Source: an uncultured Christensenella sp. (GTDB taxonomy: Bacteria > Bacillota > Clostridia > Christensenellales > Pumilibacteraceae). From it: a stretch of 64,000 bases of DNA. Below the pieces are notes generated by a model. The model saw only the letters and a program-made list of their open reading frames with translations. It did no database searches and was not told the DNA's origin. Below are positions 59,473 through 64,000 of the stretch, piece by piece. Each line of letters starts with the position of its first letter. Position 1 is the stretch's first letter. A program made the position numbers and the translations under genes. The DNA lies in contig CAJTNI010000001.1 in the NCBI GenBank assembly GCA_910577945.1, positions 162,871 through 226,870 on the forward strand, given 5' to 3'.

Positions 59473-60810
59473 TCAATATCCTATGTCGCGCAAAATATTT
59501 ATGCGGTCGCGCCAGCCGGGGCGTACTTTGACGAACAGCTCCAAATACACTTTATCCTCGCCCAAAAGTTTTTCGATATCGCGCCGCGCGCTCTCGCCGA
59601 TTTTGCGTATCATTGCGCCGTTGTCGCCGATAACGATTTGCTTATGCGATTTCTTGTCGACTATCACGTCGCAGGAAATGCGCACCGGCGTACTGTTTTC
59701 GTCCACGCCGATTACGCACACGCCCACGCCGTGCGGGATTTCGTCCTGCAAAAACAACAGCGCTTTTTCGCGCACTATCTCGCCGATTATGAACTTGACG
59801 GGCTTATCGGTATATTCGTCCTCCGGGAACAAAAATCCGCCGTCCTTGCATTCGGCTTTTAACGCCGATTTCAAAACGTCGACATTCCGACCCGTCTTGC
59901 AGCTTGTCGGTATTACGTCCTTAATCGACCGTCCGTCCTTGCGCGACATGAGCGGCGACAGCTTTTCCAAAAGCGGATATATCGCGTCGTAGCCCTTTAA
60001 GTCGGTTTTGTTGAGCACTACGTAAAGCGGCGCGCGGCTGTTGAGTCGTTCGAGAATAAGCTTTTGGTCGTCGGCGGTTATGCCCTTGGTGCAATCGAGC
60101 ACGATTACAACTACGTCCGCGTCTCCGCCGAGCGAGCTTTTTATGCTCTTGTCCATATGCTCGTCGAGCTTGGTGCGAGGCTTGAACATGCCGGGCGTGT
60201 CCAAAAACACGATTTGCCGACCGCCCTCCGTGCAAATGCCCGTAATCCTGTCGCGCGTGGTTTGCGGCTTGGGCGAAACGATAGACACCTTTTCGCCGAC
60301 TATCGCGTTGACGAGCGACGATTTTCCCGCGTTCGGTCTGCCGATAACGGCGACCACGACCGACTTGTCCGTCTCGCTCAAAATCTTTTCCTCGACCTCG
60401 CGCATCGCCTTTTTATCGGCGTCGGTCATATGGTCGTATCCCAAAATATGCAAAAGCCCGTGCACGAAAAGATAGTTGATTTCGCGCTCGCCCGTGCCGT
60501 ATTCCTCGGCTTGCCGCGCCGCCGCGTCGCGGTTAACGGCAATATCGCCCAATACGACCGCTCTTTGCGACGCGTCGTAATCGCGCGGATAATTTTTTTG
60601 CGTAAAATCGGTTATGCGGTCAAGCGCGGGAAAGCTGAGCACGTCCGTAGCGCTATCCACGCCGCGCGTTCTGTTGTTGAGCTCGCGCATTTCCGCATCG
60701 TCGATAATCTCGACGTCCACCGTCGCGTCGCCCTTTAAACCCAAAATATCGAATGCTATTGCGGCGAGCCTGTTAAACTGCGCCGTCGTATCGCCCGTCA
60801 GTTTTATCAT
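59473..60810 (-). CDS. Fusion of rRNA-processing endoribonuclease YbeY and GTPase Era
   Basis: A single 445-residue frame. Residues 1-148 are YbeY with the zinc site HGLLHILGYDH (His117, His121, His127) and an upstream DVLSFP motif. From 150 the sequence is Era: G1 GRPNAGKSS (157-165), DTPGMF (G3), NKTD (G4), and a C-terminal KH domain with GDNGAMIRKIGESARRDIEKLL. The join is tight (ILSETDKSVVVAVIGRP) with no linker and no stop. Both act on 16S rRNA 3' end and 30S maturation and the genes are often adjacent in Firmicutes, so the fusion makes functional sense. Confidence 0.95.
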   Translation of the reverse strand: MIKLTGDTTAQFNRLAAIAFDILGLKGDATVDVEIIDDAEMRELNNRTRGVDSATDVLSFPALDRITDFTQKNYPRDYDASQRAVVLGDIAVNRDAAARQAEEYGTGEREINYLFVHGLLHILGYDHMTDADKKAMREVEEKILSETDKSVVVAVIGRPNAGKSSLVNAIVGEKVSIVSPKPQTTRDRITGICTEGGRQIVFLDTPGMFKPRTKLDEHMDKSIKSSLGGDADVVVIVLDCTKGITADDQKLILERLNSRAPLYVVLNKTDLKGYDAIYPLLEKLSPLMSRKDGRSIKDVIPTSCKTGRNVDVLKSALKAECKDGGFLFPEDEYTDKPVKFIIGEIVREKALLFLQDEIPHGVGVCVIGVDENSTPVRISCDVIVDKKSHKQIVIGDNGAMIRKIGESARRDIEKLLGEDKVYLELFVKVRPGWRDRINILRDIGY

Positions 60811-60812
60811 TA

Positions 60813-62270
60813 TTACGTTCCGCGTCCGTTGTTGTATTTTATGCGTTTATGGAAAAGCCCGCCGTATGCGTCGACTATCGCGCGCCTGACGGTGTTGAGG
60901 TCGCGCATGGTGATATCGCAGTTATCGAACTGCCCGAGTTTCAAGCGCTCGTCAATCATACCTTTTAGCAATGCGTCAACCTTGTCGCCCGTGGGGTTGT
61001 CCATAGCGCGAATAGCCGCCTCGGCGGAATCGCAAATCATGATAATCGCGCCGATTTTCCCCGTGGGTATTTCGCCTCTGTACTTGTACTCCTCGATATC
61101 GACGCTACCGTCGGTGAGCGACTTGGCTTTGTTGTAAAAATACATTATAGGCAGCGTGCCGTGGTGCTCGATTGTTATTTTGGCGATTTCCTCGGGAATG
61201 CGGTTCTCGCGGCAAAGCTCGTAGCCGTCGGTAGTATGCTTTCTGATAATCTCGGCGGAAACCTCGGGCAAAATCTCGTCGTGCGGGTTGTATCCCGCTT
61301 GATTTTCCGTAAAGTACGCGGCGTTGTTGAGCTTACCCATATCGTGATAATACGCGCACGCCCGTGCAAGATAGGGATTTTCGCCGATAGCGTCGGCGCA
61401 AATCTCGGCAAAGTTGGCGACCGCCAAGCAGTGATTGAACGTGCCCGGGGCTTCGACCGCAAGCCTGTGCACGAGCGGCGCTTTGTGGTTGGTAAGCTCC
61501 ATGAGCTTGTAATCGCTTGTCAGATTGAATATGAGCTCTATAAGCGGCACGAGTACGCTAACGAGCAAAATCTCGCCAGCGACGGAAATTCCGATATACA
61601 TGATATTGTCGGTGAACGGCTTGAACGCGAGCGAATAAGTAGACAACAGTACCGCGTAAATGACGACCGTCGCCACACCCGTTACGAGCGAGCGCAGTAT
61701 AGATACCATGCGCGTCATGCCCGCGGGGAACGTATAAGTAGCGACCGCGCCGCCGAGCATGCCGGCGATAAGCGTAAACGTGACGGCGGGAAACTCGGCA
61801 TGGTCGAGCGTAATCAGCAGCGTGAACGACGAAATCAAGCACGCGAAGGTATTTAAAATAAACGCGTCGCGCTTTTTGGAAAACGGCAAAGCGAGCATCG
61901 CCGTAAGCGCAACGCACATCAGATACGGGTTGAAATAAACCAACAATATGTTGAGCACGACGACGAACGTAAAAGCCGTCATGAGCGCGCCCGCGCGCTT
62001 CATTACCGAAAGCAGCTCGCGGCGCGATATTACGATATACAGGTACAGCGCGACGAGAAAGAACAGCAATATGCAAACGTACAGCGTATTAGCCGCCGTC
62101 ACGCTCAAATCGAGTATGCCCTCGTTACTCGGCGCAAACCTGATAAAAACGACCAAAGCTATGTAAATTACGGCAAAAACAATACCGAAAATTCCCGCAA
62201 GCCAAAGGTATGCGGCTTTCGACGGTCCGCCTGTTACGCTGTCATTGGGTTTTTCGATTCGCTCTTCCAT
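60813..62270 (-). CDS. PgpH/YqfF-type HD-domain cyclic-di-AMP phosphodiesterase without the extracellular sensor
   Basis: The C-terminal HD domain (about residues 275-470) has FNHCLAVANFAE, ACAYYHDMGKLNNAAYF and RKHTTDGYELC, matching PgpH phosphodiesterases that hydrolyse c-di-AMP. It follows seven or eight membrane helices. In typical PgpH (700 residues or more) a 7TMR-HDED domain of about 250 residues lies outside the cell between helices 1 and 2. Here that loop is about 20 residues (RFAPSNEGILDLSVTA), giving 485 in total. Position between phoH and ybeY is conserved. Confidence 0.9.
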   Translation of the reverse strand: MEERIEKPNDSVTGGPSKAAYLWLAGIFGIVFAVIYIALVVFIRFAPSNEGILDLSVTAANTLYVCILLFFLVALYLYIVISRRELLSVMKRAGALMTAFTFVVVLNILLVYFNPYLMCVALTAMLALPFSKKRDAFILNTFACLISSFTLLITLDHAEFPAVTFTLIAGMLGGAVATYTFPAGMTRMVSILRSLVTGVATVVIYAVLLSTYSLAFKPFTDNIMYIGISVAGEILLVSVLVPLIELIFNLTSDYKLMELTNHKAPLVHRLAVEAPGTFNHCLAVANFAEICADAIGENPYLARACAYYHDMGKLNNAAYFTENQAGYNPHDEILPEVSAEIIRKHTTDGYELCRENRIPEEIAKITIEHHGTLPIMYFYNKAKSLTDGSVDIEEYKYRGEIPTGKIGAIIMICDSAEAAIRAMDNPTGDKVDALLKGMIDERLKLGQFDNCDITMRDLNTVRRAIVDAYGGLFHKRIKYNNGRGT

Positions 62271-62331
62271 GATGCGAAATTCATCCTCCCGATTCGGTTA
62301 TCCCTTCCGTTAGATTTATTGCCGCGGACGC

Positions 62332-63306
62332 TCAATCGTCGTCCTCGTCGTCGATATGCGCGCGCGTCGCGTACGCCTTGCGCTGCGAATACTTATCGTA
62401 CGCTTTGACTATACGCTGCACAAGCCCGTGCCGCACGACGTCCGCCGCAGTCAAACGCACAAACGCCACGCCGTCCACGTCCTTTAACACCTCTTCCGCC
62501 TCGACAAGCCCCGACGCCGCGCCCTTTAAATCGATTTGCGTCACGTCGCCCGTAACCACCGCGCGACTGCCGTCGCCGAACCTAGTCAAAAACATTTTCA
62601 TCTGCTCGGTCGTGGTGTTTTGCGCCTCGTCCAAAATGATAAACGCGTTGTTGAGCGTTCTGCCGCGCATATACGCAAGCGGCGCGATTTCCACCACCCC
62701 GCGCTCGATAAGGTCCGCATATCCCGTGCCGAACATATCGGCTAGCGCGTCGTACAGCGGGCGCAGATACGGGTCAACCTTCATTTGCAGGTCGCCCGGC
62801 AAAAAGCCGAGCTTTTCGCCCGCCTCGATTGCGGGCCGCGTAAGAATTATTCGATTGACCAACCCTTTTTTGACCGCCGTCGCCGCAAGCGCGACCGCCA
62901 AATACGTCTTGCCAGTGCCGGCAGGTCCTATCGCAAAGGTCAACAGATTTTTATTGACTGCGTCGACGAACCGCTTTTGCACGATTGTCTTGGCGTAAAT
63001 CTTTTGCCCGTGCGCGTTTACGCAAACGGGCTCGGCGACCAAGCTTTCCACGCCGTCGGGGTCGACTTCGAGAATGGCGTAATACCTCCCGACCGCGTCG
63101 GGGTCGATTTTTTCGCCGCGCTCGGCGGCGGCGGTCAGCTTGTCCAACAACAGTCGCGCCAACTCGACGCTTCGCCCCGTCACCTCGATGCCGTCCGCCG
63201 TCAACCGCACGGTCACGCCGCACAGCCGTTCCAGCTCCTTCAAGTTGGCGTCATACGCGCCGAAAACCTCTATTATTTTGTCATTTGTCCTCAAAAGCTT
63301 TTTCAA
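62332..63306 (-). CDS. phoH: PhoH-like ATPase
   Basis: A cytoplasmic P-loop protein of the PhoH family, implicated in RNA metabolism. Walker A is AIGPAGTGKTYLAVALA (about residue 130), followed by the family hallmark ILTRPAIEAGEKLGFLPGD and Walker B AFIILDEAQNTT, then VTGDVTQIDL. An N-terminal KH-like region precedes it. Length is 324 residues; start TTG 63306 with GAGGG upstream. It lies next to yqfD, as in Bacillus. Confidence 0.94.
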   Translation of the reverse strand: MKKLLRTNDKIIEVFGAYDANLKELERLCGVTVRLTADGIEVTGRSVELARLLLDKLTAAAERGEKIDPDAVGRYYAILEVDPDGVESLVAEPVCVNAHGQKIYAKTIVQKRFVDAVNKNLLTFAIGPAGTGKTYLAVALAATAVKKGLVNRIILTRPAIEAGEKLGFLPGDLQMKVDPYLRPLYDALADMFGTGYADLIERGVVEIAPLAYMRGRTLNNAFIILDEAQNTTTEQMKMFLTRFGDGSRAVVTGDVTQIDLKGAASGLVEAEEVLKDVDGVAFVRLTAADVVRHGLVQRIVKAYDKYSQRKAYATRAHIDDEDDD

Positions 63307-63351
63307 AAAGCACCCTCGCGGTAAACCGTTTTACTTATTATGCCCGAAAAT

Positions 63352-64000
63352 TCAATCGGCAACTCCGCCGCCGTCACTCTTTTCGACGCCGCGCGAAATC
63401 AGCGCCTCGCCGCTCAAAAACACGTTTACGCGGTACAATCCCGCGCCGAGCGGCTTTACGGTGTAATCGGAAGTAAAATCGCCTACGAACCGCAGCTCGT
63501 CGATTTTTTCGGCGGCGTACGCCTCGGCAGCGGCGTTAACGTCGCGCTCCACCTCGACAGCCGCGGTCTCGCGATACACCGTCGTCGTAACGCACAGCGG
63601 CAACAGAGTGTCGTATGCCGTAGTGACCGATTCGCACTCGTATTCGTCGAACGGCGAAACGCTCTTGCCGAGCTTTATGCCGAACAGCTCGACGACCGTG
63701 GTCGTTTTCTCTCGACCCGTGCGCTCGTACTCGATTGCGGCAGTGCCGACGTCCGCGCTGAACGTAAGCGAAACGTTGCCGTAAATTTCCGCGTCGCACT
63801 CTGTCACGTACAGCAGCTCGCCCGTCGTGGAATACACCTCGCCGCTTGCCAGCCTGTCGCCGCGCTTTACCACGTCGCCGCGCGCAACCGTTGCCGAGCC
63901 GCTCCGCAATACGATGCGCGTCACCGTAGCGTCGTAAGCCGAATCGTACGCGCCGTACGTGCCGTGAACGGTATAATCCTCCGCCTCCAACACGTATACG
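63352..64000 (-). CDS. yqfD: YqfD family sporulation protein, 5' part beyond the window
   Basis: The frame is open to the right edge and reads as the C-terminal part of YqfD, a membrane-anchored protein required at the engulfment stage of sporulation in Bacillus. Features are the repeated beta-rich segments (VTRIVLRSGSATVARGDVVKRGDRLASGEV and ERTGREKTTTVVELFGIKLG). It is identified mainly by position before phoH and by this pattern. If correct it implies an endospore-forming ancestry. The membrane anchor is outside the window. Confidence 0.75.
   Translation of the reverse strand, partial: VYVLEAEDYTVHGTYGAYDSAYDATVTRIVLRSGSATVARGDVVKRGDRLASGEVYSTTGELLYVTECDAEIYGNVSLTFSADVGTAAIEYERTGREKTTTVVELFGIKLGKSVSPFDEYECESVTTAYDTLLPLCVTTTVYRETAAVEVERDVNAAAEAYAAEKIDELRFVGDFTSDYTVKPLGAGLYRVNVFLSGEALISRGVEKSDGGGVAD

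Noticed and set aside
1..64000. CRISPR arrays, prophage, integrase or transposase genes
   Set aside because: I looked for regularly spaced repeats and for phage or transposase motifs and saw none; the repeats found are short, few and irregular.

Overview
The window is 64 kb of bacterial chromosome, a little over half G+C by eye, with almost all genes on the minus strand. Gene order and content point to Bacillota, most likely an uncultured clostridial lineage: yqfD-phoH-yqfF-ybeY/era-yqzL-recO, dgt-dnaG-rpoD-trmK, ylxM-ffh-rpsP-khpA-rimM-trmD-rbgA-rnhB-yraN, and rpmF-plsX-rnc-smc-ftsY are all present, together with Firmicutes-specific proteins (YlxM, YqzL, YqfD, TrmK). I do not assign a genus. 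Strong -35/-10 promoters with 17-bp spacers are unusually easy to read in this genome.

Layout on the minus strand, in transcription order within each block. (a) 7439-1: promoter, then yicC-gmk-rpoZ-coaBC-priA-def-fmt-rsmB, the last cut by the window edge. (b) 12132-7436: promoter, a small unknown gene, pcrA, ligA. (c) 16309-12214: alr-fthC-rsmD-coaD-coiled-coil protein-DAHP synthase. (d) 22373-16353: an F-type ATP synthase operon atpB-E-F-A-G-D-C that has no separate delta gene; the C-terminal domain of delta is fused to the front of alpha. (e) 27904-22443: the SRP/ribosome-maturation operon ylxM to yraN, with a frameshift in trmD. (f) 34560-27931: rpmF, plsX, rnc, smc, ftsY.

34620-39570 is the accessory part. 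It holds tRNA-Gly and a tandem, degenerate second copy, a decayed pair of genes that look like queuosine-salvage remnants, about 840 bp of palindrome-rich non-coding DNA, a FocA-type channel with degV, a four-tRNA operon (Met-Asp-Phe-Thr) with a 60-bp direct repeat that copies the tRNA-Thr 3' end, tRNA-Lys, and a 42-residue cysteine-containing small ORF.

39574-45430 carries the only plus-strand protein operon (TIM-barrel isomerase and a uracil/hypoxanthine-type DNA glycosylase), then an Nbp35/Mrp ATPase, an O-antigen-ligase-like membrane protein, an esterase, a NusG paralogue and tRNA-Leu. 53208-45480 is a long operon: dgt-dnaG-rpoD-trmK-zinc ribbon protein-galU-degenerate amidohydrolase-cytidylate kinase-like protein. 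Then come a Sel1-repeat protein, a small membrane protein, a VapD-like protein, pyruvate phosphate dikinase, and the yqfD-to-recO operon, which runs off the right edge.

The strongest novelty candidates are the delta-CTD/alpha ATP synthase fusion, a primary sigma factor with a tandemly duplicated region 1.1, a YbeY-Era fusion, a PgpH-type HD phosphodiesterase without its extracellular sensor domain, a shared leaderless promoter/start signature, and the decaying tRNA-linked island.
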